Source: Propionibacteriaceae bacterium (GTDB lineage Bacteria; Actinomycetota; Actinomycetes; Propionibacteriales; Propionibacteriaceae). From it: 6,409 bases of DNA. Location of the stretch: contig JAIRKB010000123.1 of NCBI GenBank assembly GCA_031260385.1, positions 1 through 6,409 on the forward strand, in the 5' to 3' direction. A program made the translations under genes and the position numbers. How positions within the stretch are numbered: the stretch's first letter is position 1; each line of letters begins with the position of its first letter. Positions 1 through 5,396 of this stretch are shown in pieces. The notes beneath the pieces are model-generated. The model had not been told where the DNA came from. It worked only from the letters and a program-made list of their open reading frames with translations, and searched no databases.

Positions 1-1
1 C

Positions 2-1537
2 GCGGACCTGTTAACAATTGTTCAGGCCTTCAATATCGCGGTGGATCTCGACCGAATCAAGAACAAAGAGTTTCTCTGCCGCTATGCCCGGGCCAGTGGT
101 CAAATCCCCGTCGCCTTCGATGACATTATCCGGCTCGCCATGTTCGTACTGACTGATTCGGCGCTACTCATAAAATCCCAGAAACTGTATCAGCAGCTAA
201 AAGCTCTATCGGTTCCAGGAAGTATTGTGACGGTGGACATTAAGAAGCGGATGGTCCAGGCGACCCAGATCCTTCTCCAGGCGTACGAAACTCAGCCCGC
301 AATCTTCTACGCCAACGCGCAACGCTATCGGAAGTTCCTGATCTTGCTGAAGAAGGCTTACTGTGCGGTTGTCCGCAACCCAGTAAAGGCGGCGGCCTGC
401 GCCACCACTATCAATCGAATCTTGCGGAAAACCAAGCAGTCGTACGTTGGCTTGACCACACCAGTCATCAATCGAGTCTTCGATGGTACGACCACAACCG
501 AGGCGGAAATCGCCGCGCTGATGAGCCGCGCTAACACCTTCCAAGTCGTCAAGCTCTTCAACGCCAGTCGGGAACGCCAAGCGATGTGGCAAATCGCCTG
601 TCGGGCGGGCGGAGATCACTTAGAAGCGACTGCCTATCGTACTTCCAACAATGTCTATCGAATTCGCAATGGTTCGGCCTACATCAAATCCGACGGCGTT
701 TCCACTGGTGACTACCGCAACGCCACCTGGGTCGAGACCTATGCCCGACAAGAGTTGATCACCAGACTGCGGCCTTCGCTAGCGAACACGGCTTTGCTGC
801 TGCCCGACGACATCGATTTCGCCTTGCCGACGAGCGCGAAGTCCTTACTCGGCAACGTACCACTTTTCACCACCGTGCTGGCCAGAGCAGACGTCACCAT
901 TGGGATCGCCTGGGAGGACAATGTTGACCTCGATCTACATGCCATTTCGGTTGGCGAGCACTACGGTTGGAACGGCCAATATGGAAACCAGAAGGGCAAC
1001 CCGGTGGTTTATTCCGGTGACATGACCGGAACCAACAAACTAGGTTTCGCCGCCGAACACTTCCGCATCAAGCGCTCGCTCGCCAGCCCGATTCTGCTCA
1101 GTGTCACTGCCTACTCACTAAACGGCTTGGTCGAAGCGCCCTTCCAGTTCGTCGTCAGCCAGCGGTCATCCAGCTGCGATAAGAACGCGTCATCGATTAT
1201 TGACGTTTTCTCTGACATCATTCTGACCGCCCAATCCAGCCTACGAAGCGGCGAAACCCGGACCTACGTAATGGTCGAGCCAACTAAGGATGGGCTCTTG
1301 ATCACCTTCGCCAATCTTGGCGGAACCTCCGGCCGCATCACTCCCAGCGTCGACCTGCAGCGTACGGCTCTCAGTGTCGTTCACCGCAAGGTCCACACTG
1401 CCCTCAAATTACGCGAGCTAGCTGATCTTCTAGATTTAGCGATCATTACGGACACAGAAGACACGGGGCCCGACACGGTCATCGACTTCTCCCCCAGCTC
1501 GCTCACCCAGTCGACCTTCGTCGACCTGTTAACCTGA
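2..1537 (+). CDS. C-terminal part of a large protein with a TerD-like (DLDL) beta-sandwich segment, 5' end outside the window
   Basis: The frame is open from base 2 to the TGA at 1535-1537. A GTG at 41 is possible but has no ribosome binding site and no stop before it, so the gene probably starts upstream. Numbering from that GTG, residues 1-180 look largely helical and basic, with the segment PAIFYANAQRYRKFLILLKK at 86-105. Residues 204-280 hold a short beta/alpha stretch (VYRIRNGSAYIK, then ALPTSAKSLLGNVPL). Residues 284-372 look like a beta sandwich, with W291, DLDLH at 296-300 and SGDMTG at 325-330. A last beta-rich stretch, TRTYVMVEPTKDGLLITF, lies at 406-423. This order recalls the MXAN_6230/SCO0854-type proteins linked to TerD/tellurite-stress loci, but that is from memory of motifs, not alignment. 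No ter gene is visible nearby. No signal peptide or membrane segment is seen, so it is probably cytoplasmic. Coding status is secure; the family is tentative. Confidence 0.6.
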   Translation, partial: ADLLTIVQAFNIAVDLDRIKNKEFLCRYARASGQIPVAFDDIIRLAMFVLTDSALLIKSQKLYQQLKALSVPGSIVTVDIKKRMVQATQILLQAYETQPAIFYANAQRYRKFLILLKKAYCAVVRNPVKAAACATTINRILRKTKQSYVGLTTPVINRVFDGTTTTEAEIAALMSRANTFQVVKLFNASRERQAMWQIACRAGGDHLEATAYRTSNNVYRIRNGSAYIKSDGVSTGDYRNATWVETYARQELITRLRPSLANTALLLPDDIDFALPTSAKSLLGNVPLFTTVLARADVTIGIAWEDNVDLDLHAISVGEHYGWNGQYGNQKGNPVVYSGDMTGTNKLGFAAEHFRIKRSLASPILLSVTAYSLNGLVEAPFQFVVSQRSSSCDKNASSIIDVFSDIILTAQSSLRSGETRTYVMVEPTKDGLLITFANLGGTSGRITPSVDLQRTALSVVHRKVHTALKLRELADLLDLAIITDTEDTGPDTVIDFSPSSLTQSTFVDLLT

Positions 1538-1557
1538 CCATTCATGGTAGTATGATC

Positions 1558-1607
1558 ACTGCCGACACAGGCAGTTCCTATTGCTAGAAGTTTACTGCCC
1601 GTCGGCA
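1558..1607 (+). other. compound inverted repeat (possible terminator or RNA switch)
   Basis: Twenty nt after the first gene's stop lie two nested inverted repeats. TGCCGAC (1560-1566) is complementary to GTCGGCA (1601-1607), and inside it GGCAGT (1570-1575) is complementary to ACTGCC (1594-1599). Together they give 13 paired bases, a small internal loop and an 18-nt apical loop. GGCAGT can also pair with ACTGCC at 1558-1563, giving a mutually exclusive 6-bp hairpin. There is no T tract, so an intrinsic terminator is not clear-cut. A weak -10-like TAGTAT (1548-1553) would start a transcript at about 1560. Confidence 0.45.
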
Positions 1608-1635
1608 CTTCAGTTTCTGCCTGCCGCGATTAACG

Positions 1636-1657
1636 CTCGGACCCGGAGCGGGCCGAG
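1636..1657 (+). terminator. strong GC-rich hairpin, possible T-less terminator
   Basis: CTCGG-A-CCCG (1636-1645) pairs with CGGGCCGAG (1649-1657) across a GAG loop, giving a 9-bp stem with one bulged A. It lies downstream of the first gene and just before the phosphotransferase remnant. No run of T follows, so termination is only suggested by position and strength. Confidence 0.35.
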
Positions 1658-1659
1658 TA

Positions 1660-1938
1660 GTGACTGGCTTCATGCGCCTACAACCGGAATCTCGCTCCAT
1701 ATTCTCTTGCAAATCAGGCGCTCCTCACCTGGTAGCCGCCTGGCACCTGCTCGACGCGGACGCGCGGGCCGTCTTCCGCTCCCAGTTAGGCGTCACGGAG
1801 GTCGAGTGGCACCGTGGTGCAGCCTGGGCGTTCGAAGAGGCACCCGGGTTGGTGTGGTACTACCTGAGCTCGAACCCGACGATGAGCGCGCTCGGTCGCA
1901 GCACCCTCGCACGCCTACTCGACGAGCCGACGGGCTAG
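1660..1938 (+). pseudogene. C-terminal remnant of an aminoglycoside phosphotransferase (APH) family gene
   Basis: The frame begins at GTG 1660 and ends with TAG at 1936-1938 (92 residues). From residue 24 (base 1729) on, it reads like the C-terminus of APH-family kinases: LVAAWHLLDADARAVFR, then LGVTEVEWHRGAAWAF, YYLSSNPTMSALGR and a final ARLLDE. In intact members this follows the HGDLHxGN catalytic loop and the DFGD metal-binding motif, and the full protein is about 270-300 residues. Neither motif is present in any frame upstream, and residues 1-22 do not resemble the family. The gene is therefore truncated at its 5' side, with the family-like part starting near 1726. The remnant is visibly richer in G+C than the sequence just before it, and a strong hairpin (1636-1657) sits next to the break. 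It cannot phosphorylate anything. Whether the short frame is still translated is unknown; no good ribosome binding site is seen. Confidence 0.75.
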
Positions 1939-1963
1939 GCAAGCAAGGTCGCAAATACTATTT

Positions 1964-1992
1964 GGACAGTCCCCATTGGTCGTCCCCACTGG
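1964..1992. repeat. two GTCCCCAYTGG units in tandem
   Basis: GTCCCCATTGG at 1969-1979 is followed at a 13-bp period by GTCCCCACTGG at 1982-1992, preceded by GGACA at 1964-1968. This is one of several GTCCCC-bearing intergenic stretches in the window. It lies between the phosphotransferase remnant and the next promoter. Confidence 0.5.
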
Positions 1993-2052
1993 TGGTGGCT
2001 TGCCATGTCGAAAAGCGACGATTTGCGCCCACCAGCCGGGTTTGCGTGAGCG

Positions 2053-2064
2053 TAGAATGATGCT
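2053..2064 (+). promoter_or_regulatory. -10 box TAGAAT of a probable leaderless promoter
   Basis: TAGAAT (2053-2058) lies 6 nt before GTG 2065. This places the expected transcription start on the start codon itself, and no ribosome binding site is needed. The same spacing recurs at 2800 and 5745. No good -35 box is seen at 16-18 bp. A direct repeat TTTGCG (2022-2027 and 2041-2046, 19 bp apart) sits where an activator could bind. Confidence 0.5.
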
Positions 2065-2658
2065 GTGCGAGTCGGGATGGTAATAACCAAGGCGTTTCGG
2101 GTTACATCAGCGGCGCTGATTGGCCCTGATGCCACACGAGGCGAACTAGCTCTCGCTTGGACCGCATCAGTGATCGCTGCCGCCATCCAAGCGGTGGTGG
2201 CAGTCGCCCTGGGCTGGTCGGCACTCCAGACAATCGTCGCTGTTGTATTCGCTTTCGACATCGGCGGCGGCGTAGCCGTCAACTCGACCAAATCCGGAGC
2301 AGCGTGGTGGCACCGGCCTGCGCTCAGCACCCGGGTGCAGGTGGCTTTTTACCTGATTCATCTGCACCCATTCGTCATCGCCTGGTTGTGGCCGTCCTAC
2401 AGTTTCATAGCAGCGGGCGGTGTCTATGCTTTTATGCTGATCTCGACGCTCTTGGTCAGTCTGACACCCCAGCACCTCCAACGTCCCCTCGGGCTAACGC
2501 TAGCAAGCGGCGGCATCGTGCTCGGACTAACCGTACTCACCATGCCCCCCGGCCTAAGCTGGCTGCCCGCCCTGTACTTCCTAAAGCTCATCGCCGGTCA
2601 TGCCGTTCATCCACAGCCCAAGGGGACAGACAAGAATGGTTCCCATTCGAGTATGTGA
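2065..2658 (+). CDS. multi-pass membrane protein of unknown function
   Basis: A 197-residue protein from GTG 2065, chosen because of the leaderless -10 box 6 nt upstream; ATG 2077 (residue 5) is the alternative. I see about five hydrophobic segments: residues 30-50, 53-70, 92-110, 113-133 and 145-175. Between the second and third is a conserved-looking loop with DIGGG at 65-69, N73 and WWHRP at 81-85, followed by the histidines H99 and H101 in LIHLHPF. The D, N and H residues near the membrane could bind a metal or substrate, but that is inference. The C-terminal tail (from about 183) is polar. I recall similar hypothetical membrane proteins with an 'IGG...N.T...W(Y)H' signature but cannot name a family. 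It stands alone: the gap to the toxin-antitoxin operon is 153 bp and has its own promoter. Confidence 0.75.
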   Translation: MRVGMVITKAFRVTSAALIGPDATRGELALAWTASVIAAAIQAVVAVALGWSALQTIVAVVFAFDIGGGVAVNSTKSGAAWWHRPALSTRVQVAFYLIHLHPFVIAWLWPSYSFIAAGGVYAFMLISTLLVSLTPQHLQRPLGLTLASGGIVLGLTVLTMPPGLSWLPALYFLKLIAGHAVHPQPKGTDKNGSHSSM

Positions 2659-2730
2659 AAAAGCTAGTTAAGAAACTGAGCGTTGCAAACACTGGGAAAG
2701 AGTAAAAGGGTCAACACCAAGCTAACAACA

Positions 2731-2756
2731 CACGCCAAACGGACTGCCCCCGTGAC
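2731..2756. repeat. degenerate copy of the AAACGG..GTCCCC repeat
   Basis: GCCAAACGGACTGCCCCCGT (2734-2753) followed by GACA aligns base for base with GCCAAACGGCCGTCCCCATG (3794-3813) followed by GCAC. Short arms CACG (2731-2734) and CGTG (2751-2754) flank the core. It lies just upstream of the toxin-antitoxin promoter. Confidence 0.5.
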
Positions 2757-2770
2757 ACCTCTCGTCTTGC

Positions 2771-2799
2771 ACCCCATTGCCCCTCTGGGGTAAAGGGGT
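2771..2799. promoter_or_regulatory. 29-bp imperfect palindrome, likely antitoxin operator
   Basis: The left arm ACCCCATTGCCCC (2771-2783) and the right arm GGGGTAAAGGGGT (2787-2799) are complementary at 11 of 13 positions around a TCT centre. The site covers the -35 box and fills the spacer up to the -10 box of the toxin-antitoxin promoter. A bound protein would block RNA polymerase there. AbrB/MazE-type antitoxins commonly repress their own operons through such dyads, so the 80-residue antitoxin, alone or with the toxin, is the natural candidate. Confidence 0.65.
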
Positions 2800-2811
2800 T
2801 AAACTGAATGT
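2777..2811 (+). promoter_or_regulatory. toxin-antitoxin promoter, probably leaderless
   Basis: TTGCCC (2777-2782, -35) and TAAACT (2800-2805, -10) are 17 bp apart, each matching 4 of 6 consensus positions. The -10 box ends 6 nt before ATG 2812, so transcription should start on the ATG. No ribosome binding site precedes the ATG, which agrees with a leaderless message. Confidence 0.6.
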
Positions 2812-3054
2812 ATGTCAACGCTTGCCGAACCCCGACCAGTAAGAACCGACGCAAGAGGCCGCTTGTCCCTTGGCGAACCCGACGCCGAGTTCCTGCTCTG
2901 GCAGCACCCCGACGGCGCAATCGTACTCGAACCAGCTGTCACAATCAGTAAGGTCGAAGCAGCACTGCTCGCCAATGAGGATCTCCAGCAACGCGTCACC
3001 AGGGCACATCAAGGTATCGGGCTAGTTCGCCGCTCCAGTGGGCGCCGTGGCTGA
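2812..3054 (+). CDS. AbrB-like antitoxin of a type II toxin-antitoxin pair
   Basis: An 80-residue protein from ATG 2812. Residues 9-41 (VRTDARGRLSLG, then EFLLWQHPDGAIVLEPAV) have the pattern of a swapped-hairpin AbrB/MazE-type DNA-binding domain: a short strand ending in RGR, a turn, then the strand GAIVLEPA. Residues 44-66 (ISKVEAALLANEDLQQRVTRA) form a predicted helix, and the tail from 67 is basic and glycine/serine-rich. In such antitoxins the N-terminal hairpin binds the operator and the C-terminal tail wraps and blocks the toxin. The stop codon at 3052-3054 overlaps the start of the downstream toxin gene. The promoter carries a palindrome suitable for self-repression. The antitoxin role rests on size, fold pattern and the partner gene. 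Confidence 0.7.
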   Translation: MSTLAEPRPVRTDARGRLSLGEPDAEFLLWQHPDGAIVLEPAVTISKVEAALLANEDLQQRVTRAHQGIGLVRRSSGRRG

Positions 3055-3325
3055 GCCGCTGTACGACCCGGAGGTCAATGCCTGGCTGGACACGCTCGCA
3101 GATACCAATCCTGCACTACTAACGCGAATCGAAGACCAAATCGACCTGCTCCGCGCCGAACCTATTCCACCCACCGCCCGCCGTCGACAGTTTCGAACCC
3201 GTGACGGTGGCTTCTGTTATGTAATCCCGTTCGAATTTGAGCGACACTCCTGGCTACTAGTTTGGGTCCAGACACCCAGCGGTGAAGCCGCGATCGTCGG
3301 CATCAACCCCACAGATACTCTTTAG
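3047..3325 (+). CDS. RelE/ParE-like toxin
   Basis: A 92-residue protein from GTG 3047. The in-frame GTG at 3038 would add three residues; 3047 is preferred because it gives the usual short N-terminus (MAEPLYDPEVNAWLDTL). Neither start has a ribosome binding site, and the gene overlaps the antitoxin by 8 bp, so translation is probably coupled. The order fits the RelE/ParE fold: a first strand at 4-7, a helical pair at 8-37 (PEVNAWLDTLADTNPALLTRIEDQIDLLR), then strands RRRQFRTRDGGFCYVIPFEF (46-65), SWLLVWVQTP (68-77) and AAIVGINP (81-88). The basic patch R45-R47, R50 and R52 could contact RNA. RelE members cut mRNA on the ribosome and ParE members poison gyrase; which applies here cannot be told. 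Length is typical of the family. Confidence 0.7.
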   Translation: MAEPLYDPEVNAWLDTLADTNPALLTRIEDQIDLLRAEPIPPTARRRQFRTRDGGFCYVIPFEFERHSWLLVWVQTPSGEAAIVGINPTDTL

Positions 3326-3372
3326 CGACCTACGAGCAGACAGACAGTGGGAAGTAATAAGCGTCGTGGACT

Positions 3373-3379
3373 AAGGGAG
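3373..3379 (+). promoter_or_regulatory. ribosome binding site that decides the next start
   Basis: AAGGGAG lies 9 nt before GTG 3389. The upstream in-frame GTG at 3347 has no such site and would add 14 polar residues, so 3389 is favoured. Confidence 0.6.
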
Positions 3380-3388
3380 ACTATAGGT

Positions 3389-3790
3389 GTGAGATTTAAT
3401 GTACGATACGCGATAGCCTTTCTTGGCATACTGGGTGTCGAAATATTGATTGGCGTCTTCGCGGCCAGCGTCGTTATTCGAGGGTTCCTTGGCGATGTCT
3501 TGGTGATTGTGCTGCTGTATTGCCTGATAAAAACCTTCATCCGCCACAAACTCAGATGGTTGTGGCTCTACCTGTTCGGGTTCGCTGTCCTGGTGGAGAT
3601 CGCCCAACTCTTTCAGATCGCTGATTGGTTAGGGATTAACAATCCCTTGCTCCGCACAGTCCTTGGTGCCACCTTCGACCTTTGGGACATCGTCGCCTAC
3701 GGCGTCGGCAGTCTTACCATCCTGAGCTTTGAGGTCATTACCCGGAGGTGCTCCACCCAAGAACCACCCGAGGCCGAGCCACGCGCTTAA
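3389..3790 (+). CDS. DUF2809-type integral membrane protein
   Basis: A 133-residue protein from GTG 3389. Four hydrophobic segments are visible, at about residues 6-25, 34-50, 57-78 and 100-118. Features that recall the DUF2809 family are RGFLGDVLVIVLLYCLIKTF at 31-50, the acidic/aromatic stretch VEIAQLFQIADWLG at 69-82, and RTVLGATFDLWDIVAYGVG at 89-107, where charged residues (D36, E70, D97, D100) sit in or beside the membrane helices. The N-terminus is short and basic (RFNVR) and the C-terminal tail (RRCSTQEPPEAEPRA) is polar. The family's function is not known to me. The gene follows the toxin stop by 63 bp on the same strand with no clear terminator between, so read-through from the toxin-antitoxin promoter is possible, although it has its own ribosome binding site. 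Confidence 0.75.
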   Translation: MRFNVRYAIAFLGILGVEILIGVFAASVVIRGFLGDVLVIVLLYCLIKTFIRHKLRWLWLYLFGFAVLVEIAQLFQIADWLGINNPLLRTVLGATFDLWDIVAYGVGSLTILSFEVITRRCSTQEPPEAEPRA

Positions 3791-3791
3791 C

Positions 3792-3853
3792 GTGCCAAAC
3801 GGCCGTCCCCATGGCACAAACGCCATGGCACAAACGGAGCGTCCCCATGGCAC
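3792..3853. repeat. cluster of GTCCCC repeats with a perfect 14-bp tandem duplication
   Basis: GTGCCA (3792-3797) and TGGCAC (3812-3817) are perfect inverted arms around the core AACGGCCGTCCCCA. CCATGGCACAAACG occurs twice in direct tandem (3809-3822 and 3823-3836), and its first nine bases recur at 3845-3853 after a second core, GAGCGTCCCC. The cluster starts two bases after the stop of the DUF2809-type gene, so it could also shape the end of that transcript. Confidence 0.7.
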
Positions 3854-4119
3854 GGCTGGGTGAGACTTCTGGTGGTGCAATGCGAAAGATCCCGAACTCG
3901 TCTATCAGGTGAAGTCTTCTGAACCACAAGTGTCCCCCGGTTCCTGTAGGTTACAGTGTTTAGGGGTACGTCAGCGACCCTGCGGTTGGTACGCTTGGTT
4001 GATGGATTATCGACAACTGGGGTACTGGGGGCTTGGTTAGCTTCACTATCAGGTAGCTAGAGCTTGGGAGTAGCTCCAGGCCGTACCGGAGAGTTCCACG
4101 GGGATGCTAGCGGTCAACT
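3854..4119. other. gene-free stretch with weak inverted repeats
   Basis: I see no convincing gene on either strand. AGACTTC (3863-3869) and GAAGTCT (3911-3917) are perfect 7-bp inverted arms 41 nt apart. A reversed GTCCCC-like block, GTCCCCCGGTTCC, lies at 3932-3944. GGTACG occurs at 3965 and 3988, and GAGCT/AGCTC (4060-4064/4072-4076) form a small hairpin upstream of the next gene. The region may hold worn transposon ends, but no element can be defined. Confidence 0.3.
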
Positions 4120-4126
4120 AAGGAGG
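4120..4126 (+). promoter_or_regulatory. near-perfect ribosome binding site with short spacing
   Basis: AAGGAGG ends only 3 nt before ATG 4130. The match to the anti-Shine-Dalgarno sequence is very strong, but the spacing is shorter than the usual 5-9 nt. It still marks 4130 as the start over the in-frame TTG at 4064, which has no such site. Confidence 0.7.
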
Positions 4127-4129
4127 ATC

Positions 4130-4513
4130 ATGTCCGAGCACACAGTCTACGACCAACCACCCGATCAGGCAGGGAAAGAACCATTCTTCTCGGCCACCCA
4201 CAGCGGACCACCGCCCCTCGGGCCTAGCGGACAACGCATCCTGTATAACAAATCGATTGGTAGCTCGGTGCACATTGAAGCCAGTCATACGGCGCAATCG
4301 GCAGCAGCAAGGCTCTTGTACAAGGTGAATTTCTTCGGAGTGACTGCCGTGATGGTCATAGGCGTAGGCATCACAATATGGCTAATGGGAACCGAGCGAG
4401 CGGGCTGGGGTGTAGCTTCGTTCCTAGGAACGGTGGTTCTGATCTTTCTAGATGCGCTCATCATGATCAGACTCGGCCGCCGTATTGACTATTCCGAGCG
4501 GCCGTCCCCCTAG
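4130..4513 (+). CDS. small protein with two membrane helices, function unknown
   Basis: A 127-residue protein from ATG 4130, chosen for the AAGGAGG just upstream. Residues 1-35 are polar and proline-rich (YDQPPDQAG, SGPPPLGPSG), typical of a disordered cytoplasmic tail. Residues 36-65 form an amphipathic linker. Hydrophobic helices follow at about 68-87 (FFGVTAVMVIGVGITIWLMG) and 94-113 (GVASFLGTVVLIFLDALIMI), joined by a very short loop (TERAGW), then a basic end RLGRRIDYSERPSP. This is a helical hairpin with both ends predicted in the cytoplasm. I do not recognise a family. The last codons and stop lie inside a copy of the window's CGGCCGTCCCC repeat. The gene converges on the dehydrogenase gene with 40 bp between stops. 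Confidence 0.65.
   Translation: MSEHTVYDQPPDQAGKEPFFSATHSGPPPLGPSGQRILYNKSIGSSVHIEASHTAQSAAARLLYKVNFFGVTAVMVIGVGITIWLMGTERAGWGVASFLGTVVLIFLDALIMIRLGRRIDYSERPSP
4499..4510. repeat. GTCCCC repeat copy overlapping a gene end
   Basis: CGGCCGTCCCCC (4499-4510) matches the core at 3800-3810 (CGGCCGTCCCC). It encodes the last residues RPSP of the upstream membrane protein and abuts its TAG, so the repeat may have supplied the present C-terminus. The flanking arms seen in other copies are not evident here. Confidence 0.4.
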
Positions 4514-4532
4514 TGGCGATGGTTTGGCTGTA

Positions 4533-4551
4533 GCGCTTGAGTGCGCCTTTT
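4533..4551 (+). terminator. weak terminator between convergent genes
   Basis: GCGC (4533-4536) and GCGC (4543-4546) can pair around TTGAGT, followed by C and TTTT (4548-4551). The stem is only 4 bp, so efficiency is doubtful. It lies where a terminator for the upstream gene is expected. Confidence 0.3.
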
Positions 4552-4553
4552 AA

Positions 4554-5384
4554 TCAGATGTCAGTCAGACCCAGGCGGTCGTTTGTCAGATCCCAGAACT
4601 GGCGGATTAACTCGGAATCATAGGCTTGATCATGGGTCCTGGCCCCACGCCGGTTACTGTGGTAATACTCGTCCGAAACCCAGGTCTCCCCTGGGGTTCC
4701 AGCGGCGAAATAGGCGAGGTTAGCCCCGCCTTGAGTCGCTGAGATGAGCAGGTGTTTCAAAGGCGATTTATACACCAAGCCAATACCGCCACTGAAATCA
4801 GCAGCAAAGTTGGTCGCCACATTGCCAGGATGAAAGGCCATGGCTGCCAGCCCCCGCTGGTGATACCGCGCATGGAGCCCTCTGGCATGTAGAACATCCG
4901 CGAGCTTGCCACTCCCATAAGCGCGCATCGACTTGAAGCGATCTCTGCCATCAAAATCGGCTAAGTCGATCCGACCGAAGGCTTTCGCGGCAACGCTAGC
5001 GGTGTTGATAACCGCCGCCTGACTAGCAAGCAGCAGTTCCATCAACTCGTGAGTCAACAGGAAACCAGCCAGATAGTTAACTTGGAAGGTACGCTCGAAA
5101 CCGTCCGGCGTGATCACCGGACCAGGGAAAACACCGCCTGCATTGTTGACCAGCACATCAATGTGATCAGTAGCGCCCGTAATCTCGTTCGCCAGGCGAT
5201 GGACATCATCGAGTTTCTCGTAATCGGCGACGAAATATTCACTGAGATTGGCCTTGGCTGACACAGCGGCAAGTTTCGCCTCAGTACGTCCGACCAGCAG
5301 CAAGCGATGCCCCTGCTGAGCCAACTGCAGAGCCGCCTGCGCTCCAACCCCATCACTAGCACCCGTAAGCACAATTGTCTTCAC
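4554..5384 (-). CDS. short-chain dehydrogenase/reductase (SDR family)
   Basis: A 276-residue Rossmann-fold oxidoreductase read on the minus strand from GTG at 5384, with the strong ribosome binding site GGAGGG 6 nt upstream. Classical SDR marks are all present: the nucleotide-binding TGASDGVG at 7-14, R33 after strand 2 (GRTEAK, which suggests NADP rather than NAD), the adenine-contacting VADY at 52-55, NNAG at 80-83, the structural N103, the catalytic S130 (in NTAS), and Y156 with K160 (YGSGK). HPGNV at 185-189 is the usual post-catalytic PG motif. The order and the long C-terminal part (about residues 195-276) recall the retinol-dehydrogenase/protochlorophyllide-reductase-like branch with a broad substrate range; the real substrate cannot be deduced. 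No signal peptide, so it is cytoplasmic. It stands alone on its strand and converges with the small membrane protein gene. Confidence 0.9.
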   Translation of the reverse strand: MKTIVLTGASDGVGAQAALQLAQQGHRLLLVGRTEAKLAAVSAKANLSEYFVADYEKLDDVHRLANEITGATDHIDVLVNNAGGVFPGPVITPDGFERTFQVNYLAGFLLTHELMELLLASQAAVINTASVAAKAFGRIDLADFDGRDRFKSMRAYGSGKLADVLHARGLHARYHQRGLAAMAFHPGNVATNFAADFSGGIGLVYKSPLKHLLISATQGGANLAYFAAGTPGETWVSDEYYHSNRRGARTHDQAYDSELIRQFWDLTNDRLGLTDI

Positions 5385-5390
5385 AACTCA

Positions 5391-5396
5391 CCCTCC
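5391..5396 (-). promoter_or_regulatory. ribosome binding site of the SDR gene
   Basis: Read on the minus strand, GGAGGG stands 6 nt before the GTG at 5384. It supports this start. No clear -10/-35 pair was found further upstream. Confidence 0.6.

Noticed and set aside
5..1533. GACCTGTTAAC occurs at 5-15 and 1523-1533, as if a direct repeat framed the first gene.
   Set aside because: Both copies are in frame and encode DLLT. Eleven bases with no flanking similarity is weak evidence for a duplication or insertion.
1581..2060. A 159-residue plus-strand frame over the phosphotransferase remnant.
   Set aside because: Its Arg/Pro-rich product is typical of an out-of-frame reading of GC-rich DNA; the family similarity lies in the overlapping frame.
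3792..3853. The short tandem repeats considered as a CRISPR array.
   Set aside because: The units are 14 bp, directly adjacent and only two to three in number, with no regular spacers and no cas genes.
3738..3929. A 63-residue minus-strand frame with a plausible-looking N-terminus.
   Set aside because: It runs through the repeat cluster and into the DUF2809-type gene, has no ribosome binding site, and resembles no family I know.
4064..4129. Extension of the two-helix membrane protein to the TTG at 4064.
   Set aside because: The TTG has no ribosome binding site, while ATG 4130 directly follows AAGGAGG.
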